Shown piece by piece: positions 1 through 6,734 of a stretch of DNA of 8,201 nucleotides. This DNA is from an uncultured Prevotellaceae bacterium (GTDB lineage Bacteria; Bacteroidota; Bacteroidia; Bacteroidales; Bacteroidaceae): contig CAMOSA010000110.1 of the NCBI GenBank assembly GCA_946624335.1, positions 1-8,201 of the forward strand. Direction: 5' to 3'. Under the pieces are notes generated by a model. It was not told where the DNA came from and ran no database searches. It saw only the letters and a list, made by a program, of their open reading frames with translations. The translations under genes were made by a program, and so were the position numbers. Positions within the stretch are counted from its first letter, which is position 1; each line of letters starts with the position of its first letter.

Positions 1-196
1 CTCGCTTCATCCCACTCTGCGCACATGCAGTTCCGATACAATCCTAAGAGGTATTATACTTTTACACTATTGTTTTGCATTTTGTATTCTTTACTTGACA
101 GGTGACCGTCCTCCCCCTTGAGAATGACGAGTGACGAATCTCGCTTCGCACAAAATGACGAATATAAGTTTCTATCCAATCTTGAAGGTAACTCTT
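1..196. other. Non-coding region downstream of uxuA
   Basis: I see no convincing gene here. The plus-strand frame from base 1 stays open only to a TGA at 103-105, about 34 codons. It has no domain, and its only ATG (25-27) lacks a supporting context. Bases about 40-100 are AT-rich with no full TAnnTTTG box. Bases 122-139 and 157-163 carry inverted copies (GACGAAT and GACGAGT) of the heptamer tract at 197-245. The region is the 3' flank of the minus-strand uxuA gene and probably holds its transcript end. Confidence 0.6.
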
Positions 197-206
197 ATTT
201 GTCATT
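154..206 (-). terminator. Possible hairpin at the end of uxuA
   Basis: Bases 154-170 and 190-206 form an imperfect inverted repeat, 14 of 17 positions pairing, around a 19-base loop. Read on the minus strand it begins 24 bases after the uxuA stop and is followed only by a short T run (TTTTG), so it is a weak candidate for an intrinsic terminator. The stem uses the same heptamer units as the tandem tract, so it may be just a by-product of that repeat. The pairing is visible; the terminator role is a guess. Confidence 0.3.
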
Positions 207-245
207 CGTCATTCATCATTCATCATTCATCATCCGTCATTCATC
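197..245. repeat. Seven tandem heptamers, consensus ATTCATC
   Basis: Seven consecutive 7-base units read on the plus strand as ATTTGTC (197), ATTCGTC (204), ATTCATC (211, 218, 225), ATCCGTC (232) and ATTCATC (239). The phase is perfect for 49 bases. Bases 230-244 also encode the last four codons (Met-Asn-Asp-Gly) and the stop of uxuA on the minus strand, so the tract overlaps that gene's 3' end. Inverted copies of the unit lie at 126-139 (GACGAGT, GACGAAT) and 157-163 (GACGAAT). Too short and spacer-less to be CRISPR. Confidence 0.85.
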
Positions 246-1450
246 AGCGCCGCTATCACGCCCTGCATCTGAGCCATGGCGAACATACGTCCGAGGAAGC
301 TGTAGCCGGCATTGTAGCCGCGCGCCTCGTCGCCGAGCATGGTGCGGCCATGGTCGACGCGGAAGGGTAAAGACCGGCCCCTGCGCGATTCTTCGTGCAT
401 GAAGGTGCGGCAGAGCTCAACGAGGTTGGCACGGCCGCCGAGATGGTCGGCCTCGGTGAAGTCGCCGTTGGGAAGGATCTGGCAAGAGCGCAGATGCACG
501 AAATGCGTACGGGATGCGAACTCACGCGCCATGGCGGTGACATCGTTGTAAGCTCCGGCTGAGAAACTGCCGGCGCAGAAGGTAAGGCCGTTATGGGGAT
601 TGTCGACGGCATCGAGCAGCCAGCGTATGTCCTCAGCCGTTCGCACGATGCGAGGGAGACCGAGGATCTCAATGGGCGGATCGTCGGGGTGGACACACAG
701 GTCGATGTCGCACTCGTCACAGACGGGCATGACGGCTTCGAGGAAATACTTCATGTTGGCACGCAACTGTGCCTTGTCGATGCCTCTGTAGCGGTCGAGC
801 AACAGACGGAACTTCTCGAGCGGCGCCTCGTCATCCTCACGGAAATTGCCGCTGACGAAGCCCTGCGTCTTGATGACGATATTCTCGACCAGCTCATGCT
901 CGCCCTCGGGCGTCATCGTCGCCGCGAGTTCATCGACCTCGGCCAGGATGTCGCGGTGGATCGTGCTGCCGTCGGAGGCGGTGAGGGGCGCCATACTGAG
1001 CCACGCCTCGCGTGCTCCCTTCCGCTTGAGGATATTGATGTCGAAATACGCAAACTCGGCGTAAGAGAAATAGAGGTTGGAGGAGCCGTCGGGGTTGGGA
1101 TGCAGGAGATCCGTCCGGGCCCAGTCGAGCACCGGCATGAAATTATAGCACACGGTGTGGATGCCCTCGGCTGCGAGGTTACGCAGGCTCTGGCAGTACA
1201 CCGCTATCTGTTCGTCGCGATCGGGACCGCCATACTTCATGGTCTCGGTCACGGGCAGACTCTCCACGACACTCCATCTCATACCGTAGCTCTCGATATA
1301 CTCGCGCAGCTCACGAATCGAAGCGCGCGTCCATACTTCACCCAACGGCACGTCGTGCAGTGCCGTGACGATGCCTTCGACACCGATCTGCCGAAGCATC
1401 TGAAGGGTAATCTTATCTGTGGTTCCAAACCACCGCCATGTTCTTTCCAT
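230..1450 (-). CDS. uxuA: D-mannonate dehydratase (UxuA)
   Basis: This 406-residue cytoplasmic enzyme should convert D-mannonate to 2-keto-3-deoxy-D-gluconate plus water, a step in glucuronate catabolism. The family is a metal-dependent TIM barrel. The N-terminus MERTWRWFG lines up with the known start of E. coli UxuA (MEQTWRWYG), which fixes the ATG at 1450. Likely metal ligands and catalytic residues are His254 (CVHPDDPP), Cys292 (TFCAGSF), His319 (FVHLR), Asp366-His367 (RVDHGR) and Tyr379 (RGYNAGY), in the order expected for the family. Length is close to the usual ~395. The last residues (MNDG) come from a heptamer repeat tract. The gene is transcribed away from the glycanase operon; a -7 box ends four bases before the ATG and no ribosome site is visible. 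Identity is near certain; a link to the neighbouring genes is inference. Confidence 0.96.
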   Translation of the reverse strand: MERTWRWFGTTDKITLQMLRQIGVEGIVTALHDVPLGEVWTRASIRELREYIESYGMRWSVVESLPVTETMKYGGPDRDEQIAVYCQSLRNLAAEGIHTVCYNFMPVLDWARTDLLHPNPDGSSNLYFSYAEFAYFDINILKRKGAREAWLSMAPLTASDGSTIHRDILAEVDELAATMTPEGEHELVENIVIKTQGFVSGNFREDDEAPLEKFRLLLDRYRGIDKAQLRANMKYFLEAVMPVCDECDIDLCVHPDDPPIEILGLPRIVRTAEDIRWLLDAVDNPHNGLTFCAGSFSAGAYNDVTAMAREFASRTHFVHLRSCQILPNGDFTEADHLGGRANLVELCRTFMHEESRRGRSLPFRVDHGRTMLGDEARGYNAGYSFLGRMFAMAQMQGVIAALMNDG

Positions 1451-1454
1451 GGCG

Positions 1455-1462
1455 CAAAGATA
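1455..1462 (-). promoter_or_regulatory. -7 promoter box of uxuA (TATCTTTG)
   Basis: On the minus strand this reads TATCTTTG, a perfect match to the Bacteroidetes -7 consensus TAnnTTTG. Only four bases (CGCC) separate it from the uxuA ATG. Because transcription normally starts a few bases after this box, the mRNA would begin at or next to the start codon. No good TTTG -33 element is seen about 20 bases upstream, where the sequence is A/T-rich. Confidence 0.65.
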
Positions 1463-1536
1463 GGCTTTTTTTAAGAAATGTTTCTATATATTTGAAAAAA
1501 AAGTGCCCAAAATGTTCATCATTTGATTATTCTCGC

Positions 1537-1544
1537 TATCTTTG
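1537..1544 (+). promoter_or_regulatory. -7 promoter box of the glycanase operon (TATCTTTG)
   Basis: TATCTTTG matches the Bacteroidetes -7 consensus TAnnTTTG exactly. It predicts a transcription start near 1550 and a 5' leader of about 45 bases before the GH5 start at 1596. The -33 region (about 1512-1517) holds only a weak TGTT. A small inverted repeat, AAATG at 1510-1514 and CATTT at 1520-1524, overlaps that region and could be an operator, although 5-base arms in AT-rich DNA can easily arise by chance. Confidence 0.6.
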
Positions 1545-1595
1545 TGGCTGATTTCAACACTTAACTAAGCACTTTCTTATCCAGACAGACACACA

Positions 1596-2954
1596 ATGAA
1601 ACGTCCTCACCTGATACTAACGATTGTCTTCGCGTCGTACTGCACCACGGCACTGGCCGCCACCTTCGAGTCGGCACGCGAGGCCGTAGACAAGATGCGC
1701 CTGGGCTGGAACCTGGGCAACACGCTAGACAGCAATTCGGGCGACACACTGAATATGTGGATCGAACACTGGACCGACCGCTCGCCCTCGGCCTATGAGA
1801 CGGCCTGGGGGCAGAAGGTGGCCACGCCGGAGGTGATAGCGATGTTCAAGAAAGCCGGCTTCAATGCCATTCGCGTGCCGGTGACCTGGTACCCACACAT
1901 GGAGGCCAAGTTCCAGTTTGCCACTTACCAGAACAGCTACTGGTACCCTTGGAAGGACGACCTGGGCACGAAGATTCAGGCCGCTTGGATGGCGCGCGTC
2001 AAGGAAGTCGTGGACTACGTCATCAGCCAAGATATGTATTGCATCCTCAACGTCCACCACGACACGGGCGCAGCCAGCACCGCCTGGCTCATCGCCGATG
2101 AGGACGTCTATGCCAAGCAGCACACGCGCTTCGAGGCCATCTGGACACAGATCGCAGAGACCTTCCGCGACTACGACGAGCACTTGCTCTTCGAGGGCTA
2201 CAACGAGATGCTCGATGCGCCTCGCTCGTGGTGCTTCGCATCTTTCGGCACCACCGCACGCTACGATGCCGCCATCGCCACGTCGGCCTACAACGCCATC
2301 AACGCCTACGCCCAGAGCTTCGTCAACGCCGTGCGCGCCACCGGCGGCAACAATGCGCAGCGCAACCTCGTCGTCTCGACCTACGGCGCCTGCGACGGCC
2401 ATGGCAACTGGAACGAACACCTGCAGGACCCGCTGAAGCAGATGCGCCTGCCCAACGACCCGGCCGGCAGCGGTCACCTCATCTTCGAAGTCCACACCTA
2501 TCCCGACATCAGCAACCTCTCGTGGGTAAAGACGGAGCTGCGCACCTGCATCAGCGACCTCCAGCGTTATCTCGTGGCCAAGGGCGCGCCGGTCATCTTC
2601 GGCGAGTGGGGCTCGTTGGAGGGTAGCGACTACGACAAACGGCGTTCTGCATACCTCGACTTCGCACGCTATTTCGTAGAGCAGTGCAAGGCCGCCGGCA
2701 TCGGCACCTTCTACTGGATGGGACTCTCCGACGGCGAACATCGCACCGTGCCCGAGTTCAACCAGCCCGACCTGCTCGAGGCTTTGGTGAAAGGCTACTA
2801 TGGCGAAGCCGGTTACGTCGGCGTAGAGGACCTACAGGCTACGGCGCCCTCATCATCGGCGAAGGCTTACTCCATCGCGGGTCAGCTCCTGCCGGACAAA
2901 GCCCCGAAGAAAGGCCTGCGCATAGTCAATGGAAAGAAAATCCTTTTTCAATAG
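1596..2954 (+). CDS. Secreted GH5 endo-beta-glycanase with C-terminal sorting-like tail
   Basis: This 452-residue protein is a retaining glycoside hydrolase of family GH5 and should cut internal beta-1,4 links of a glucan, xyloglucan or (gluco)mannan. A signal peptide covers residues 1-21 (cleavage after ALA). The catalytic barrel runs from about 30 to 400. Visible landmarks are GWNLGNTLD (37-45), RVPVTW (93-98), NVHHD (152-156), the acid/base Glu204 in GYNE, HTYP (300-303) and the nucleophile Glu337 in FGEWGS. GWNLGNTLD recalls the GH5_4 group, but the subfamily and substrate are not certain. The last ~28 residues (from AYSIAGQ to GLRIVNGKKILFQ) resemble a short type-A sorting domain used by the type IX secretion system (T9SS). 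It is first in the plus-strand series, 21 bases before the GH3 gene. Family assignment is secure. Confidence 0.93.
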   Translation: MKRPHLILTIVFASYCTTALAATFESAREAVDKMRLGWNLGNTLDSNSGDTLNMWIEHWTDRSPSAYETAWGQKVATPEVIAMFKKAGFNAIRVPVTWYPHMEAKFQFATYQNSYWYPWKDDLGTKIQAAWMARVKEVVDYVISQDMYCILNVHHDTGAASTAWLIADEDVYAKQHTRFEAIWTQIAETFRDYDEHLLFEGYNEMLDAPRSWCFASFGTTARYDAAIATSAYNAINAYAQSFVNAVRATGGNNAQRNLVVSTYGACDGHGNWNEHLQDPLKQMRLPNDPAGSGHLIFEVHTYPDISNLSWVKTELRTCISDLQRYLVAKGAPVIFGEWGSLEGSDYDKRRSAYLDFARYFVEQCKAAGIGTFYWMGLSDGEHRTVPEFNQPDLLEALVKGYYGEAGYVGVEDLQATAPSSSAKAYSIAGQLLPDKAPKKGLRIVNGKKILFQ

Positions 2955-2975
2955 ATAACTAACTAACCTAAAAGC

Positions 2976-5327
2976 ATGATCGTCATGAACTGGAAACTTA
3001 ATGCAATGATTATACCTATGAGTCTAGCTATGCTCGCATGTGGAACTAAGAGCACCGCCGACCCCGCCATCCCCGTCGATTCCGACGTGGAGGCGCAGGT
3101 GGAGAAGGCACTGGGCAAACTCTCGCTCGATGAGAAGATCGGGCAGATGTGTGAGCTCACCATCGACGTAATAACCGATACCCAGAAACCCGAGTTCACG
3201 TTGAATGAAGAGGCGCTGCGCAAGGTCTTTGAGCAATACCATGTGGGCAGTATCTTGAACGTGCCCAAGGGCGTGGCTCAGCGGCCCGAGGTATGGAGCG
3301 CGCTTATCCGCCGGCTCAACCATATCTCGATGGAGACCTGCTCTGAGGTGCCGCAGATCTATGGCGTCGACCAGATCCACGGCGCGTCCTACACCTGGGG
3401 CGCGACGCTCTTCCCGCAGGAGGTGGGCCAGGCTGCCTCGTTCAACCGCAACATCCCGCGGCGTGTGAGTGAGATAGCTGCCTACGAGAGCCGTGCCTGC
3501 CTCATTCCGTGGGTGTATTCCCCCGTCATGGACCTCGGGCGCCAGCCCCTGTGGAGCCGTATGTGGGAGAGCTATGGCGAGGACGTCTATCTCAGCTGTG
3601 AGATGGCGCGTCAGGCCGTGATCGGCTATCAGGGCGACGACCCCAACCATATCCCTGCCGACCGCGTGGCTGCTTGCATTAAGCACTATATGGCCTACGG
3701 CGTGCCCGTCAGCGGCAAGGACCGTACGCCCAGCAGCGTCACGGATCGCGATATGCGCGAGAAATACTTCCAGCCGTTCCGCGCGGCCATACAGGCCGGT
3801 GCCCTCTCGTTGATGGTCAACTCGAGCGTGAACAACGGTGTGCCCTTCCATGCCAATGCCAAATATCTCACCGAATGGCTTAAGGAGGGACTGAACTGGG
3901 ACGGCATGATCGTCACCGACTGGGCAGACATAAATAATATATGTACGCGCGACCGCGTGGCAGCAACCAAGAAAGATGCCATCTGCATGGCCATCAACGC
4001 TGGCATAGATATGTCAATGGTGCCTTACGAAGTGGAGTTCTGCGACCTGCTGCGCGAACTCGTCGATGAAGGGCGCGTCTCGAAAGCGCGCATCGACGAT
4101 GCTGTGCGGCGCATCCTTCGCCTGAAGGTACGCCTTGGCATGCTCGACAAGCAGACCTGGGACAAGACGCCCGAGCAGCTGGCAACAGAGTTCCCCGATT
4201 TCGCCGGCGAAGGCTTTGCACGCGAGGCCGAGCAGATGGCCGAGGAGTGCATGGTGCTGCTGAAGAACGACTCCGTGCAGGGCAAGGCCGTGCTGCCGTT
4301 GGCCGAAGGTACGCGGCTACTCGTCTGCGGCCCCAATGCCGACAACCTGCGAGGCATGAACGGCGGCTGGACCTACACATGGCAGGGCGACCGCACCAAC
4401 GAACTGGCGCCGCAGATGGGCGACTACCCCACCTTCCAGCAGGCGCTGAAGGAGCGCTTCGGTGAGGCCGCCGTGCGCTTCGTCGAAGGCGTGCGCTGGG
4501 ATGCCAAGGACTTCAACCTCGACGAGCGTGCTGCCGACTGGGGCCAGCTCGCCGCTGCCGCCCGTGCCGCCGATGTCGTCGTGGCCTGCGTGGGCGAGAA
4601 CTCCTACTGTGAGACGCCCGGCAATATCAACGACCTCAACCTGAGCGACAACCAGAAAGAGATGCTGCGCACGCTGGCTGCGGCCGGCAAGCCCATCGTG
4701 CTCGTCCTGGCTGAAGGCCGCCCCCGCATCATCCGCGATGTGGAGCCGCTGTGCCAGGCCGTTGTCCACACCTTCCTGCCCAGCAACTACGGTGGCACGG
4801 CGCTGGCACGCCTGCTGGCCGGCGACGTAGATTTCACGGGCCGTATGCCTTTCACCTACCCCAAGTACACCGGTGCCCTCGTGACCTACGACTACAAACC
4901 GTGCGAGAACATGGGACAGATGGACGGCAACTACAACTACGACGCCGTCATGGACGTCCAGTGGCCGTTCGGCCATGGCCTGCACTATACCACCGTCGAG
5001 TATAGCAACATGAAAGTGGACAAGACGACCTTCAGCGCCGACGACACGCTCACCGTCACCATCGATGTCCGCAACACCGGCGACCGCCTCACCAAGGAGA
5101 GCGTGTTGCTCTACAGCAGCGACCTCGTGGCTTCGCTCACGCCCGACAACCGCCGTCTGCGTGCCTTCGAGAAAGTGGAACTGAAGCCTGGCGAGAGCAA
5201 GACCGTGACGCTGAAACTGGCCGCGCGCGACCTTTCGTTCGTCAACCTCGACGGCGAGTGGGTGCTCGAGCCCGGCGAGTTTGTCCTCTTCAGCGAAAAA
5301 CAAAATGTTAAGGTTGAGGCCAAGTAA
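2976..5327 (+). CDS. GH3 beta-glucosidase-like lipoprotein
   Basis: This 783-residue GH3 enzyme should release terminal beta-linked glucose (less likely xylose) from oligosaccharides made by the endo-enzymes. Residues 1-21 form a lipoprotein signal with a MLAC-G lipobox, so Cys22 would be lipidated and the enzyme membrane-anchored. The N-terminal (alpha/beta)8 domain (about 38-390) carries Lys236-His237 (CIKHYMAYG) and the nucleophile Asp315 (MIVTDW). The alpha/beta sandwich domain (about 420-630) has GENSYCETPGN, where Glu546 is the probable acid/base by comparison with plant exoglucanase. A fibronectin III-like domain closes the protein (about 670-783). Length is normal for three-domain GH3 enzymes. 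Met4 (2985) is an alternative start that also leaves a usable signal. Gaps of 21 bases on both sides suggest an operon. The family is certain; the exact sugar is inferred. Confidence 0.94.
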   Translation: MIVMNWKLNAMIIPMSLAMLACGTKSTADPAIPVDSDVEAQVEKALGKLSLDEKIGQMCELTIDVITDTQKPEFTLNEEALRKVFEQYHVGSILNVPKGVAQRPEVWSALIRRLNHISMETCSEVPQIYGVDQIHGASYTWGATLFPQEVGQAASFNRNIPRRVSEIAAYESRACLIPWVYSPVMDLGRQPLWSRMWESYGEDVYLSCEMARQAVIGYQGDDPNHIPADRVAACIKHYMAYGVPVSGKDRTPSSVTDRDMREKYFQPFRAAIQAGALSLMVNSSVNNGVPFHANAKYLTEWLKEGLNWDGMIVTDWADINNICTRDRVAATKKDAICMAINAGIDMSMVPYEVEFCDLLRELVDEGRVSKARIDDAVRRILRLKVRLGMLDKQTWDKTPEQLATEFPDFAGEGFAREAEQMAEECMVLLKNDSVQGKAVLPLAEGTRLLVCGPNADNLRGMNGGWTYTWQGDRTNELAPQMGDYPTFQQALKERFGEAAVRFVEGVRWDAKDFNLDERAADWGQLAAAARAADVVVACVGENSYCETPGNINDLNLSDNQKEMLRTLAAAGKPIVLVLAEGRPRIIRDVEPLCQAVVHTFLPSNYGGTALARLLAGDVDFTGRMPFTYPKYTGALVTYDYKPCENMGQMDGNYNYDAVMDVQWPFGHGLHYTTVEYSNMKVDKTTFSADDTLTVTIDVRNTGDRLTKESVLLYSSDLVASLTPDNRRLRAFEKVELKPGESKTVTLKLAARDLSFVNLDGEWVLEPGEFVLFSEKQNVKVEAK

Positions 5328-5348
5328 ACTTAATCACCATCATAGACT

Positions 5349-6674
5349 ATGAAACGCCTGATCCTACTGCTCCTTCTGCCGGCACTCGCCGCAGCGTCAC
5401 CGGCCCAGGAGCTGCCCCGGCACCTTCGCCTTGACATCGACAAGGAGAGCGGTGTATACGCTGCAGGAGAACGCGCCGTCGTAACCTGCCACACCGATGC
5501 GCAGCCTCACGACTCCATCCACGTGCGCATCTTTCACAATAATCAGCTCCATCACGAGTACAGCCTCTTGCCCTCCGCCCAAGACTTCACGGTCTTGCAA
5601 CAGGCGCTCGACAGCACCTGCGCCGTCAGCGTAGAAGTACGTTGCGGCCAGGACCCCGGCGCGGCGATAGGATATGTCGTTGCCCCCGAAGGCTTCCGCG
5701 CAGGCTATGCCGAGCCCGATGACCTCATGCCCTACTGGGACAACCTGAAGCGTCAGCTCAAGGCCCTGCCTTGGCAGGTGAAAGCCCGGCCGCTGGCCGT
5801 GCCCGAACATTTCCGCGGCAGATACAGTTGCGAGGACATCGAGATCAACTGCCTCGGACCGGCGCCCGTACGTGCCTATTTCGCCAAGCCCGTGGGAGCC
5901 AAGAAGAAATCACTGCCCATCATCATCCTCTGCCGAGCCGCAGGCGTGAAAGGCGACTGGTGTCGGTGCTCCACCTGGGAGAGCGTCAACAACGCCTCCA
6001 AGGGCAACGGGGCACTCAGCCTCGACCTCAATGCCCATGGAATGCTCAACGGACAGCCTGACAGCTACTACCAGATGCTCGAGGATGGTATGCTTCACCA
6101 CTATTTCGAGCATAATGCCGCCGACCGCGAGACCTACTACTTCCGCGGTATGTACCTGCGGCTGCTGCGCGCTATCGAGTTCATGACGCGTCAACCCGAG
6201 TGGGACCGCCGGCGCATCATCGTCGTTGGCGAGAGTCAGGGCGGCGGACAGGCAGTAGCTGCCGCCGGCCTCGACCCGCGTGTCACCGCCATCGTGCTGA
6301 ACGTCCCAGCCATGCAAGACCTCGGAGGAGCCCGTGCCGGACGTCGCAGCGGCTGGCCACAGCCCATCGAGAACCACCCCTTCCTCACGGCCGAGCAGCT
6401 CGATGCTACGCTGCCCTACTTCGACGGAGCCCTACTTATCCGCCACTCGCGGGCCGAAATCTATTGTGAGATCGGCCTCATCGACACCACCTGCCCGCCA
6501 TCGGCCATCTGGGCATCGCTGAACGCTGCGCCCGGCAAGAAGACCGTCAACTGTGTGTCCTTCCGCACACATGCCTGGCCTGCGGAGGATATGCGACCGT
6601 ACTGGGAGCAGAAATACCTGCGGCCGAGGGAGAGATTCATCGAGAACTACTTGGCGAATAAAAACGAAAAGTGA
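5349..6674 (+). CDS. Acetyl xylan esterase-like protein (CE7 type) with extra N-terminal domain
   Basis: This 441-residue secreted alpha/beta hydrolase probably removes acetyl groups from a hemicellulose or its oligosaccharides. A signal peptide covers about residues 1-19. Residues ~24-115 look like a beta-sandwich domain, and the CE7-like (AXE1) domain starts near DDLMPYWDNL (124-133). The triad appears to be Ser296 (VGESQGGGQ), Asp379 (GLIDTTCPP) and His408 (RTHAW). The segment AHGMLNGQPDSYY (229-241) is usual for the Bacteroidetes branch, but the classical RGQ motif is absent, and the common HGAG-like stretch before it reads CRAAG (195-199). Length exceeds the ~320 residues of simple CE7 enzymes because of the added domain. 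It follows GH3 by 21 bases. Its last residues (NKNEK) run into the hairpin repeat that follows. Activity on acetylated mannan or xylan is inferred; an unrelated ester is possible. Confidence 0.85.
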   Translation: MKRLILLLLLPALAAASPAQELPRHLRLDIDKESGVYAAGERAVVTCHTDAQPHDSIHVRIFHNNQLHHEYSLLPSAQDFTVLQQALDSTCAVSVEVRCGQDPGAAIGYVVAPEGFRAGYAEPDDLMPYWDNLKRQLKALPWQVKARPLAVPEHFRGRYSCEDIEINCLGPAPVRAYFAKPVGAKKKSLPIIILCRAAGVKGDWCRCSTWESVNNASKGNGALSLDLNAHGMLNGQPDSYYQMLEDGMLHHYFEHNAADRETYYFRGMYLRLLRAIEFMTRQPEWDRRRIIVVGESQGGGQAVAAAGLDPRVTAIVLNVPAMQDLGGARAGRRSGWPQPIENHPFLTAEQLDATLPYFDGALLIRHSRAEIYCEIGLIDTTCPPSAIWASLNAAPGKKTVNCVSFRTHAWPAEDMRPYWEQKYLRPRERFIENYLANKNEK

Positions 6675-6701
6675 AAAATGAACGCCTGCTTCACTTTTCA
6701 C
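6671..6701 (+). repeat. AT-rich hairpin at the esterase stop codon
   Basis: Bases 6671-6682 pair with 6690-6701 in 11 of 12 positions around a 7-base loop (6683-6689). The left arm contains the esterase stop codon (6672-6674), so the repeat overlaps the end of that gene. The element also covers the ATG at 6678 that would give a longer GH26 product. There is no T run behind the stem, so it is not a standard terminator. Being between two operon genes, it might trim expression or protect the 3' end of the upstream message; that is inference. Confidence 0.6.
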
Positions 6702-6734
6702 ACTTCATTATTCCTTACTTACTACATCACAAGC

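Noticed and set aside
1..105. Open plus-strand frame of about 34 codons at the left edge
   Set aside because: Too short, with no recognisable family or promoter, and it ends at a TGA at 103-105; it could be a gene end, but nothing supports that.
197..245. CRISPR array
   Set aside because: The repeats are 7 bases long and directly adjacent, with no spacers and no cas genes.
118..402. Short plus-strand frames across the heptamer tract and the uxuA 3' end
   Set aside because: They read repeat sequence as His/Ser-rich peptide and then run antisense into uxuA.
593..1474. Long plus-strand open frame (293 residues) opposite uxuA
   Set aside because: It mirrors a conserved gene with clear active-site motifs, has no recognisable domain, and arises from GC-rich codon use on the other strand.
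1471..1500. A- and T-rich stretch as a terminator for either gene
   Set aside because: It lies upstream of both divergent genes, so it is promoter DNA rather than a transcript end.
1725..2741. Minus-strand open frame of 338 residues opposite GH5
   Set aside because: Its Val/Ala/Asp/Glu-rich composition is the usual mirror of a GC-rich gene, and the plus strand encodes an intact GH5 enzyme.
3024..5303. Minus-strand open frames at 3024-3851 and 4317-5303 opposite GH3
   Set aside because: Antisense shadows of an intact GH3 gene, without motifs, signals or promoter boxes of their own.
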